DNA of 64,000 nucleotides. Origin: Acidithiobacillus ferridurans. Its GTDB lineage: Bacteria; Pseudomonadota; Gammaproteobacteria; Acidithiobacillales; Acidithiobacillaceae. A program made the translations under genes and the position numbers. The notes under the pieces are model-generated. The model was not told where the DNA came from. It did no database searches and saw only the letters and a program-made list of their open reading frames with translations. The stretch spans positions 1,144,001 to 1,208,000 of the forward strand of contig NZ_AP018795.1 of assembly GCF_003966655.1 (NCBI RefSeq), given 5' to 3'. This document shows, in pieces, positions 55,544 to 63,570 of this stretch (position 1 is its first letter; every line of letters starts with the position of its first letter).

Positions 55544-57253
55544 TCAAAGATTGGTCACCCGCAGCACCTCCTCCAGACTGGTCACGCCCTCCCGGATCCG
55601 CCTCAGCCCATTCTGCCGCATGGTCAGCACCCCCTCCTGTGCCGCGGCGCGCGCCAAGTCGATGGACGTGCCGCCACGCATGATGATTTCGCGCATGGTG
55701 TCGCTCACCGGCATCACCTGATAAAGCCCCATCCGGCCCTTATATCCGGTTTTATTGCACTGTTCGCAGCCCACAGCGCCCAGAGGGCGCCAGCCCTGCA
55801 GATCCTCGGGCGCAAGTCCCGCCTCGATCAGGGCCTGTTCGGGAATGCGCAGGGGTTTTTTACAGTGCGGGCAAAGCCTGCGGACGAGTCGCTGCGCCAT
55901 CACCAGATGTACGCTGCCGGCGATGTTATAGGTGGGAATACCCATGTTCTCGAGGCGAGTGAGACTCTGTGGAGCATCATTGGTGTGCAGGGTGGCCAAT
56001 ACCAGATGGCCCGTCTGGGCTGCCTTGATGGCGGTTTCGGCGGTTTCCAGATCGCGCACCTCGCCGACCATGATGATATCCGGGTCCTGGCGCAGGAAGG
56101 AGCGCAGGGCTGCGGCAAAGGTGAGACCGATGCGCTCGTTGATGTTCACCTGATTGATCCCGTACACCGGGATTTCCACGGGGTCCTCTGCGGTACTGAT
56201 GTTGCAGTCACCGGTGTTGAGGATGTTCAGGGCGGTATAGAGGGTCGTGGTCTTGCCGGAACCCGTGGGCCCGGTGACCAGAATCATGCCGTAGGGCCGA
56301 TGGATGGCGTCCTCAAAGGCTTTGCGCTGCTCTGGTAAAAAGCCCAGTTGCTCGATGGGCACCCTGGAACTGGCGGGATCCAGCAGGCGCAGCACGATCG
56401 TTTCGCCAAAACTGGTGGGCAGAAAGGAGACGCGAAAATCGATGACCCGGGCCGGGGGCACGCGGACCCGCAGTCGGCCGTCCTGCGGCAGACGTCGCTC
56501 GGAAATGTCCAGACGGCAAAGAATCTTCAGGCGCGAGGTGACCCCGTCCCGCAACGCCACGGGCGGATGCAGCGCATCCTGCAATACGCCATCGAGGCGG
56601 TAACGTACCCGAAAATCCTTTTCATAGGGTTCCAGGTGAATATCGGACACCTCGCGCTGAATGGCATCCAGCAGCAGTTGCCGGACAAAGCGCACCACCG
56701 GCGCATCCTCGACACTACCGTCGTTCTCCTGGGCGAGGTCGAATTCTTCCGGATCTTCCTCACCGTGCGGCTTATCCACGAATACGTCGTCAATCCCGCC
56801 CTGCAAGCTGTTGACCGCAGCATGTACCGCCTTGACCAGTTTGTCGGCCTCAACCAGCACCGGCATCACCTGCAAACCGGAATTGAATTTCACATCCTCC
56901 ACCGCCTTGAAGTCCGTGGGATCGGCCATGGCGAGGTAGAGGGTGTCCCCATGCTTCGATAAGGGCAGCACCAGATAGCGGGTCATCAGCCCTTTGTCGA
57001 GCTTGCGGATGAGCAACGCATCGATCGCCGCTGCGTCGAGATCGAGCATGGGCATGTTGTAGCGCGCGGAAAGGTGCGCCATGAGCACCGCGGCCGGGAC
57101 GGCGCCCTTCTCCACCACATAAAACAGCAGCGGCGTCTTACCGCGGGCAGGATCGGCGGCCAGGCTTTGCAAGCGCGTCTCGTCGCTTAAACCGTTACTG
57201 ACGAGCGCCCGCAATACTGGCGTTAACGAGATGTGTTCCGGGTTTGTAGCCAT
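55544..57253 (-). CDS. pilB: Type IV pilus extension ATPase PilB
   Basis: A 569-residue GspE/PilB ATPase from ATG 57253 (MATNPEHIS). The N-terminal MshEN-type region is followed by Walker A GPTGSGKTTTLYTALN, the Asp box (TAEDPVEIPVYGINQVNIN), Walker B DIIMVGEVRDLETAETA, the His box ATLHTNDAPQS, and a zinc Cys set CPHCKK...CEQCNKTG. It powers pilus assembly. It overlaps aroE by about 31 bases if this start is right; GGAGGAG lies about 12 bases upstream. Confidence 0.94.
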   Translation of the reverse strand: MATNPEHISLTPVLRALVSNGLSDETRLQSLAADPARGKTPLLFYVVEKGAVPAAVLMAHLSARYNMPMLDLDAAAIDALLIRKLDKGLMTRYLVLPLSKHGDTLYLAMADPTDFKAVEDVKFNSGLQVMPVLVEADKLVKAVHAAVNSLQGGIDDVFVDKPHGEEDPEEFDLAQENDGSVEDAPVVRFVRQLLLDAIQREVSDIHLEPYEKDFRVRYRLDGVLQDALHPPVALRDGVTSRLKILCRLDISERRLPQDGRLRVRVPPARVIDFRVSFLPTSFGETIVLRLLDPASSRVPIEQLGFLPEQRKAFEDAIHRPYGMILVTGPTGSGKTTTLYTALNILNTGDCNISTAEDPVEIPVYGINQVNINERIGLTFAAALRSFLRQDPDIIMVGEVRDLETAETAIKAAQTGHLVLATLHTNDAPQSLTRLENMGIPTYNIAGSVHLVMAQRLVRRLCPHCKKPLRIPEQALIEAGLAPEDLQGWRPLGAVGCEQCNKTGYKGRMGLYQVMPVSDTMREIIMRGGTSIDLARAAAQEGVLTMRQNGLRRIREGVTSLEEVLRVTNL

Positions 57254-58119
57254 CGACGCAATATCTCCTCCACGGCGGCGGTCTGCGGCAATGTTCCGGT
57301 CCATATCCGAAAACTCTCCGCGCCCTGCTCTACCAGCATACCCAGCCCATCCACCGCACCCAGCCCGGCTTGCCGGGCGGCTTGCAGCAGGGGCGTTTCC
57401 AATGGGTTATAGACGATATCGTACACACTGCCATTTTCGGGCATGCGGGCCAGATCCAGTTCCGGGTGGTCCTCGCCGTGCAGGCCCCGCGTGCTGGTGT
57501 TGACGAGCAACGAACTGCAGGGCAACACGGCAGACAATGCCGCCCGGTCCAGCGGGATGGGATGCACCGGGAGGCCGGGAAACTGCGCCGCCAGCACTTC
57601 GGCACGCGGCAGGTGGCGATTCGCCAGATAAATCGCCGGACATCCGGCATGGCCGAGGGCGTAGACGATGGCCCGGGCAGCCCCGCCGGCGCCGATTACC
57701 GTCGCCGGATACTGCCGCCAGCCGTCCCCCGTCGCACGTTCCAGCGCCCGCAAAAATCCCGGTGCATCGGTGTTGTGCCCTTGCATGCCCGAGGGCGTGA
57801 AACAGATGGTGTTCACTGCACCGATAGCCCGCGCCTCCGCGCTGAGCCACTGCATCAGCGGCAATACGGCCTCCTTGTGTGGGACCGTGACATTCACGCC
57901 CCGGATCCCGAGCGCCGGCAACCCGGCCAGCGCCGCGGCGATATCCTCTTCGCGCACCGGAAAAGGTACATACACCAGATCCAGTTCCTGCTGCGCCGCG
58001 AAGAGACGATGCAGCCACGGCGAGAGACTGTGGTTGACGGGAAACCCCAGGATGCCATAGACGGAAGTGCCGCCGTCGGGGTGCCAGCAATGCCGGAGGT
58101 CAGACGGAGCGGAGGGCAT
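57223..58119 (-). CDS. aroE: Shikimate dehydrogenase
   Basis: A 298-residue NADP enzyme. GILGFPVNHSLSPWLHRLF (substrate Ser pair), NVTVPHKEAVLPLM (catalytic Lys), NTDAPGFLRAL, and the NADP loop VIGAGGAARAIVYAL are present. It reduces 3-dehydroshikimate. About 15 residues precede the usual start and overlap the anmK end by 20 bases, so the true start could be internal, but no other start codon is well placed. Confidence 0.94.
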   Translation of the reverse strand: MPSAPSDLRHCWHPDGGTSVYGILGFPVNHSLSPWLHRLFAAQQELDLVYVPFPVREEDIAAALAGLPALGIRGVNVTVPHKEAVLPLMQWLSAEARAIGAVNTICFTPSGMQGHNTDAPGFLRALERATGDGWRQYPATVIGAGGAARAIVYALGHAGCPAIYLANRHLPRAEVLAAQFPGLPVHPIPLDRAALSAVLPCSSLLVNTSTRGLHGEDHPELDLARMPENGSVYDIVYNPLETPLLQAARQAGLGAVDGLGMLVEQGAESFRIWTGTLPQTAAVEEILRRWLQTRNTSR

Positions 58120-59281
58120 GATAGGGGCCTTCCCTGGCGGTGATTTCCGGCCGTTGCGAGAGTTGGACGAGCAGATCCGGCCAGTTATCTCCGGGCAGAA
58201 TATTACCCAGGATCATGGGGTGCCGCGCCCCCGTAAACCGCTCCAGGTCCAGGCGTTTCCCCAGCAGGCACTGGCTGCCCAGCCAGGCGAAGGCCAGCGC
58301 CTCCAGGGCCTGACCGGGGATACCGCTGTGCCGCCCGCCGTGCAGCACCCGGGTCTCCGTCATGGCGTCCTGCAGGGCCTGCATCAGGGCCTGGTTTTCA
58401 GCCCCACCGCCGAATACCAGCATCTCCGCGGCACCCGGTGTCCAGGCTCGCACCGCCTGTGCCACGGACTCGGCGGTCAATGCCGTCAGTGTCGCCAGAA
58501 AATCCGCCGCGGAACCCCGCCAGGAAGACCACCAACGCGTCACCAGCGGCATGCCGAAAGTCTCCCGACCCGTACTTTTGGGCGGTGCTTGCCGGAAGAA
58601 CACGTGGTCCAGCCATTCCTCCAGGCGTGCCACATCGCGCTGTCCGGCAGCCGCCAACCGGCCATCCACGTCGCAGGTAGCCTGTCCGGCGCTACACAAC
58701 TCCACGGCGGCGTCCATGAGTACGTTACCCGGACCGCAGTCGAACGCCAGCAGCGGGCGCGGATCGCCGGCACCCGGCAACCAGGTCACATTGGCCATGC
58801 CACCGAGATTGAGTATCAGACGCGGATGTTCATCCTGAAAGCAGTATTGATGGAAAGGCGGCACCAGCGGTGCGCCCTCGCCCCCCGCTGCCACATCCGT
58901 ACGCCGGAAATCGTGGACCACCGTCAGACCTGTTGCCACCGCGATATCTGCCGCCGCACCAATTTGCAGCGTGAAACCGGGATCACCCCGCGGCTGATGA
59001 CGAATGGTCTGCCCATGCAGGGCGATGAAGTCCACCGGACCCAAGCGGTCCATGGCCTCCCGGGCCACCCGTGCATAACAGGCACCCAGACGTCGGTCGA
59101 GTTGCGCCATCGCTTCGACACCCAATGGCCCGTTGGCGGCCAGCACTTCCGTGCGCAGTGCGGGCGCAAAGGCGCGCGTGAAAACGCCCCGATACCCCCC
59201 ACAGCCGGCGACGGCCAAATCCAGCACCGCGGCATCCACACCATCAGCACTGGTGCCCGACATCAACCCCAGGCCACGCAA
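58100..59281 (-). CDS. anmK: Anhydro-N-acetylmuramic acid kinase
   Basis: A 393-residue sugar kinase starting GLMSGTSADGVDAAVLDL, with HGQTIRHQP, LNLGGMANVTWLP and FDCGPGNVLMD as further AnmK signatures. It phosphorylates anhydroMurNAc from wall turnover to MurNAc-6-phosphate. Length is slightly above the 370 usual. It is upstream of aroE on the same strand, overlapping by 20 bases. Confidence 0.94.
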   Translation of the reverse strand: MRGLGLMSGTSADGVDAAVLDLAVAGCGGYRGVFTRAFAPALRTEVLAANGPLGVEAMAQLDRRLGACYARVAREAMDRLGPVDFIALHGQTIRHQPRGDPGFTLQIGAAADIAVATGLTVVHDFRRTDVAAGGEGAPLVPPFHQYCFQDEHPRLILNLGGMANVTWLPGAGDPRPLLAFDCGPGNVLMDAAVELCSAGQATCDVDGRLAAAGQRDVARLEEWLDHVFFRQAPPKSTGRETFGMPLVTRWWSSWRGSAADFLATLTALTAESVAQAVRAWTPGAAEMLVFGGGAENQALMQALQDAMTETRVLHGGRHSGIPGQALEALAFAWLGSQCLLGKRLDLERFTGARHPMILGNILPGDNWPDLLVQLSQRPEITAREGPYHALRSV

Positions 59282-59329
59282 GGCGGTTATCGGGTCGGAA
59301 CGCGCTGCAGCCGGAGCGGCAACGGCACC

Positions 59330-59818
59330 TCAGTGACCCTCGTCGTGCTCGCCGTGACCATGGACATGGCCGTGGGCCAGCTCTTCGGCGGTGGCATCCC
59401 GTACTTCCAGCACCGTCACATCGAAGTTCAGGGTCATTCCGGCCAGGGGATGATTGAGATCGACGGTAATCTCGTCACCTTCGATGTCGATGATCGTGGC
59501 CAGACGTGTACCATCCTCGGTCATGGTCTCAAACTGGGTACCGACCTCCAGCTCTTCGGCGTCGTCAAAATCTTCGACACCCACCACTTCCACCAGATCT
59601 TCGTCCCAGTCACCATAGCCCTCCTCGGGAGGGATGGAGACCTCCAGCCTGTCGCCGACACGACGCCCCGCCAGGGCCTGCTCCAGACCGGGGATGACGC
59701 CATGGTGGCCATGCAGATAGACGAGGGGTTCTTCCCCCACAGAGCTGTCGATCAGCTCTCCTTCTTCATCGGTCAGGGAATAGTCGATAGTGACGACTTT
59801 GTCTTTGCTGATTATCAT
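59330..59818 (-). CDS. slyD: FKBP-type peptidyl-prolyl isomerase, SlyD-like
   Basis: A 162-residue protein from ATG 59818 (MIISKDKVVTIDYSLTDEEG). The PPIase halves flank an IF chaperone insert (about residues 70-120), with DLNHPLAGMTLNFDV closing the fold. A short His-rich tail (HGHVHGHGEHDEGH) suggests metal binding. The longer frame to 59932 enters the end of hemH and is rejected. Confidence 0.94.
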   Translation of the reverse strand: MIISKDKVVTIDYSLTDEEGELIDSSVGEEPLVYLHGHHGVIPGLEQALAGRRVGDRLEVSIPPEEGYGDWDEDLVEVVGVEDFDDAEELEVGTQFETMTEDGTRLATIIDIEGDEITVDLNHPLAGMTLNFDVTVLEVRDATAEELAHGHVHGHGEHDEGH

Positions 59819-59886
59819 GGCGCGAGTCCTGTTAGGTTGGAGGGCCGAGGGAAAATGCTGTCCTACATTGGCGGTGCGGCTCGATT

Positions 59887-60900
59887 TTAGCCTGACTCTG
59901 GGGAAACGGCAAAGTTTTCCGGGGCATCCCAATCACGCCAATGAGGCTCCAGAATCCGGCTGAATGCTTCTATCCAGAGAGGATTGTCGTTGAGGGCCGG
60001 GATATAACGCAATTCCTGTCCACCTGCATGGAGGAAAGTTTCTTTGCCTTCGATAGCTATTTCCTGCAGTGTTTCCACGCAATCCGCAGCAAAACCTGGA
60101 CACACGGCATCTACGCGGGACACGCCGGCGCTCGCCAGCCCGACCAGGGTTCTGTCCGTATAGGGCCCCAGCCATCTGGCGGCGCCGAAGCGGCTTTGGA
60201 AGCTCTGCACCCACTGATCATCGGACAGGCCGAGCGCCTGTACCAGCAACGCGGTGGTCTTTTCGCACTGGGCACGATAGGGGTCGCCCTTCAGGACGGA
60301 GCTTTCCGGTAAGCCGTGGAAGGTGATGAGCAGACGCTCCGCCTGTCCGTGCGCCTGCCACCAGGCGCGGATGCTGTCCGCCAGGGCGCCGATATAGGCG
60401 GGATGCGCATGCCAGTCGCGAATCATGCGCATCTCCGGGATTTCGCGCCATTTCCGCAACTCTTTGGCAACCGCATCAAAAGTGGAGGCCGTGGTGGCCG
60501 CCGCATATTGCGGATACAGCGGAACCACCAGAATCCTGCCACATCCAGCGTCGCGCAAGGCCGCCATGCCCTTTGCGACGGAGGGATTGCCATAACGCAT
60601 GGCTAGTTCCACCCGGACCTGACCGGGAAACTGACGATCCCAGCGGGCCTGAAGTGCATCGCACTGGCGCTGGCTATAAACCATCAGGGGGGATCCATCG
60701 GGAAGCCAGATGCTGGCATAATTGCGCGCCGAGCGGGCGGGACGAAATCGCAGAATGGGACCGTTCAGGATGGGCCACCAAAGCACCCTGGGAAGCTCCA
60801 CCACCCGGGTATCGCTGAGAAACTCGCGCAGGTAGCGGCGCACCGCCGGGGCGGTAGGCGCATCGGGGGTGCCGAGATTGACGACCAGAATACCGATCAC
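59887..60900 (-). CDS. hemH: Ferrochelatase
   Basis: A 337-residue enzyme that puts Fe2+ into protoporphyrin IX. GILVVNLGTPDAP, MRYGNPSV, LYPQYAAATTAS, ITFHGLPES (active His) and CPGFAADCVETLQEI (with a C-terminal Glu site in GKETFLHAGG) are conserved. It starts at GTG 60900, which overlaps the xthA stop as GTGA. It is probably membrane associated, without membrane segments. Confidence 0.96.
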   Translation of the reverse strand: MIGILVVNLGTPDAPTAPAVRRYLREFLSDTRVVELPRVLWWPILNGPILRFRPARSARNYASIWLPDGSPLMVYSQRQCDALQARWDRQFPGQVRVELAMRYGNPSVAKGMAALRDAGCGRILVVPLYPQYAAATTASTFDAVAKELRKWREIPEMRMIRDWHAHPAYIGALADSIRAWWQAHGQAERLLITFHGLPESSVLKGDPYRAQCEKTTALLVQALGLSDDQWVQSFQSRFGAARWLGPYTDRTLVGLASAGVSRVDAVCPGFAADCVETLQEIAIEGKETFLHAGGQELRYIPALNDNPLWIEAFSRILEPHWRDWDAPENFAVSPESG

Positions 60901-61669
60901 GCGCCGCTCTCCAGTGTGATGCAGACGGGTGCGTGATCCGAGGGACGCTCCGCCGCCCGGGCGGCACGGTCGATGACCACCTCCCGCGTGCGCGAGAGAA
61001 CGGGAGAGGAAGCCAGAATCAGATCGATGCGCAGGCCCTGATTACGCCGAAACGCCGCAGCGCGGTAATCCCACCAGCTCCACGCCCGCGCATCGGGATG
61101 CAGCTTGCGGTAGCTGTCATGCAGCCCGAGTTCCAACAGGGCGCCCAACGCCGCCCGCTCCGGCGCCGAGCAGAGGATGCCCTCCCCCCAGTCTGCAGCG
61201 TCGTAAACATCGCGAGCATCGGGGCAATATTGAAGTCCCCCACCAACAGCAGTTGCGGCCAACCCTGCAATTCTCCGGCGATCAACCCACGCAGGCGCTC
61301 CAGCCATTGTAACTTGTAGGGATACTTGTCGCTGTCCAGGGCCTGGCCGTTGGGTACATAGACGTTGACGACGCGCAGGTCGCCGAAGCTGGCGGCGCAC
61401 AGCCGCGCCTGCCCGTCGCCGCCATCCGGCCAGTCGCAGCGGACGTCACTGGGTGGGTTGCGGCTCAGTATGGCAACCCCATTATACGTCGGTTGACCGT
61501 GATAGAGCGCCCGATAACCGGCATCCGCCAACTCGGCCACCGGGAAACGCGCATCGGCCAACTTGGTCTCTTGCAGACAAAGGACATCCGGCTGCTCGCT
61601 ACCCAGCCATGCCAACACCTGGGGGAGGCGTACCTTGAGGGAGTTGACGTTCCAGGTCGCAATTTTCAC
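60897..61669 (-). pseudogene. xthA: Exodeoxyribonuclease III, interrupted by a -1 frameshift in a G/C run
   Basis: From GTG 61669 the frame reads KIATWNVNSLKVRLPQVLAW, LCLQETK and LLLVGDFNIAP (residue 150), typical ExoIII, then loses the family and ends at 61019 (216 aa). The remainder DARDVYDAADWGEGILCSAPERAAL, SWWDYRAAAFRRNQGLRIDLIL and SDHAP (catalytic Asp-His) is in another frame. The switch is at four G (C on the coding strand) at 61221-61224; a fifth yields 257 residues, the family length. The stop overlaps the hemH GTG as expected. AP endonuclease for base excision repair. Confidence 0.88.
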
Positions 61670-61674
61670 GAAGA

Positions 61675-62277
61675 TTACCGGGGGGCCGTGGCGCTGACGC
61701 TGGGGCGCAGGCGCATGGTATGCATCCAGGCCGTCAAATCCGGGAATTGCAGCAGAAAATCCGGCGCGCGCAGATCAACGTAACCCACGGCCGCGACCGT
61801 CGCAATCTGCGCCAGGGTCAGCACCGGCGCGGTGCCGGCATCCTGCCACGCGTCCGTCTCTTCCTGGAGTATCGCCAGGGCGGCCAGGATCTTGCCACGG
61901 GCGCGCTGCAGCATGGCGGCATCCTGGCAATCGCTGGCATGGCGCTGCTCCAGCACCCAGGCAATGGTCGTATCCATGATGCCGCTCGCCAGCGCCTCGA
62001 TCCGCAATGCCTCGATGCGGGCTTCCGGGTCGTGGGGGATGATGGCGGGTTCCGGGCACAGGATTTCCAAGTACTGGATGATCACTGCCGAATCATATAC
62101 CGACGAACCGTCATCCCGCACCAGCACGGGGATCTTGCCCAGGGGGTTGTGCTCCAGGGCCGCGTGGCCGGGAGCGCGGAGATCCACCCACTCCATATCA
62201 CAGGGGATGTTTTTTTCCAGCAGCGCGATATGCACTTTCCGGGCATAGGGACTGGTCTGCGTCGCATAAAGTCGCAT
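61675..62277 (-). CDS. Glutathione S-transferase-like protein
   Basis: A 200-residue GST fold: thioredoxin-like N-domain (MRLYATQTSPYARKVHIALLEK, NPLGKIPVLVRDDGSSVYDSAVIIQYLE with the cis-Pro and Ser of the glutathione site) and an all-helical C-domain. It is close to the YibF group. ATG 62277 is 8 bases after AAAGGAG; ATG 62283 is too near. It is divergent from rlmJ and 5 bases ahead of xthA. Substrate unknown. Confidence 0.88.
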   Translation of the reverse strand: MRLYATQTSPYARKVHIALLEKNIPCDMEWVDLRAPGHAALEHNPLGKIPVLVRDDGSSVYDSAVIIQYLEILCPEPAIIPHDPEARIEALRIEALASGIMDTTIAWVLEQRHASDCQDAAMLQRARGKILAALAILQEETDAWQDAGTAPVLTLAQIATVAAVGYVDLRAPDFLLQFPDLTAWMHTMRLRPSVSATAPR

Positions 62278-62368
62278 CGTCATCTCTCCTTTTCTGCTGA
62301 GTCCGACCGCTATCTGTTATCATGACGAAAGCATCGCCCCAAGCCAACCCCGGAAAGACCAGCGCGCC

Positions 62369-63205
62369 ATGAATTACGACCATCATTACCACGCGGGCAA
62401 CGCCGCCGACTGCGTCAAGCATCTGGCCCTGAGCCTCACCTTGCAAACCCTGATCCGCAAGGACAGCCCCCTTGCCTATATCGAGACCCACGCAGGAGCA
62501 GGGCGATATGCCCTGGGCGTACAGGGGGAACACCTGCAAGGTGTTTCGCGCCTGTGGGCGGACCGGCGCAGCCTGCCATATGCGGGCGCATGGTTGAAAA
62601 TCGTCAGCAATGAGAATGCTGACGGCGCGTTGCACCACTATCCCGGCTCGCCAGCCCTCGCTGCCGCACTGCTCCGGCCGACCGACCGGATGGTACTCTG
62701 CGAGGAACAGCCGGAAGTCGCGGCACGCCTGCGCAAGGCGATAGGGAAACGGGCCCATACCAGCGTCGTCGGTGAAGACGGCTATCGCGCCCTCTTCGGG
62801 CAGATCCCCCCGCCGGAAAAACGCGGACTGGTCCTCATCGATCCGCCTTTCGAACGCAGGGATGAATGGGAGCGCCTTGCCGATATCCTGATCCGTGCCT
62901 ATCAACGCTGGCCGCAGGGGGTGTATCTCGTCTGGTACCCGGTGAAAATCCGCGGTACGATCACCCGCCTGTGGCAGGCGTTGCGCGGGCGTCTGCCCGC
63001 CTTTGCCTGCGAACTGCTGCAGATGCCGGAAGAGGGTCGGGAACAGCTTTTCGGCAGCGGACTGATCGTGGTGAACCCACCCTGGGGTTTGCGCGAGGCA
63101 CTGGCCGCGGCACTGACGGAATTGGGTCCACTGCTCAGTGCGCCGCAAGGCGGTGGGTTGTGGTCCCTGCGTTGCCAGGGCTGGCCGGGTCCCGAGAAGA
63201 GTTAG
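62369..63205 (+). CDS. rlmJ: 23S rRNA (adenine-2030-N6) methyltransferase
   Basis: A 278-residue RlmJ. YDHHYHAGNAADCVKHLALSLTLQTLIRK and IETHAGAGRYAL (SAM motif I) at the N-terminus and the VLIDPPFERRDEW block (catalytic DPPF) near residue 155 identify it. GGAAAG lies before the ATG. Length matches E. coli RlmJ (280). Confidence 0.95.
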   Translation: MNYDHHYHAGNAADCVKHLALSLTLQTLIRKDSPLAYIETHAGAGRYALGVQGEHLQGVSRLWADRRSLPYAGAWLKIVSNENADGALHHYPGSPALAAALLRPTDRMVLCEEQPEVAARLRKAIGKRAHTSVVGEDGYRALFGQIPPPEKRGLVLIDPPFERRDEWERLADILIRAYQRWPQGVYLVWYPVKIRGTITRLWQALRGRLPAFACELLQMPEEGREQLFGSGLIVVNPPWGLREALAAALTELGPLLSAPQGGGLWSLRCQGWPGPEKS

Positions 63206-63279
63206 CCGGCGTATGCCAGGGGTCACCACCCGAACCCGCCAGTGCGCTCTAACGCATGATTTATCAACAAGGAACCACC

Positions 63280-63564
63280 ATGAGTACCACGACGCTGCCC
63301 AATATCGACCATGTGCGCAAGCTGCTTCTGTATGGCGGCCCCCTCGCGCAACTCCAGGGAGAACTGGTCAAACAACCCGACCAGGAAATCAGTATTGCCG
63401 TACTGTATCAACTGGCACTGCGCCATGGCGTCATCAGTCCGACGGCAGCGCGGGAAGGGCTCGCCCTGCTCGCCGCGGTGGGTCCCGCCGGTGCTGCGGG
63501 GCGGGCCATCCTGGAACGGGTGCTGACGGAAGGGGATTTTCTGGCAGTGCGGGTGATGCGTTGA
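63280..63564 (+). CDS. Small hypothetical protein (94 aa)
   Basis: A 94-residue soluble protein (MSTTTLPNIDHVRKLLLYGGPLAQLQGEL...), mostly helical by composition, with two Leu/Ala-rich helices in the second half. I recognise no family. AAGGAACC lies 8 bases before ATG 63280. It lies between rlmJ and the second exonuclease III gene, only 6 bases from the latter. A real gene by start signal and spacing; function unknown. Confidence 0.6.
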   Translation: MSTTTLPNIDHVRKLLLYGGPLAQLQGELVKQPDQEISIAVLYQLALRHGVISPTAAREGLALLAAVGPAGAAGRAILERVLTEGDFLAVRVMR

Positions 63565-63570
63565 GTGGTC

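Noticed and set aside
58067-59890. 607-codon plus-strand frame across anmK and slyD
   Set aside because: It crosses genes with clear signatures on the minus strand and has no recognisable domain.
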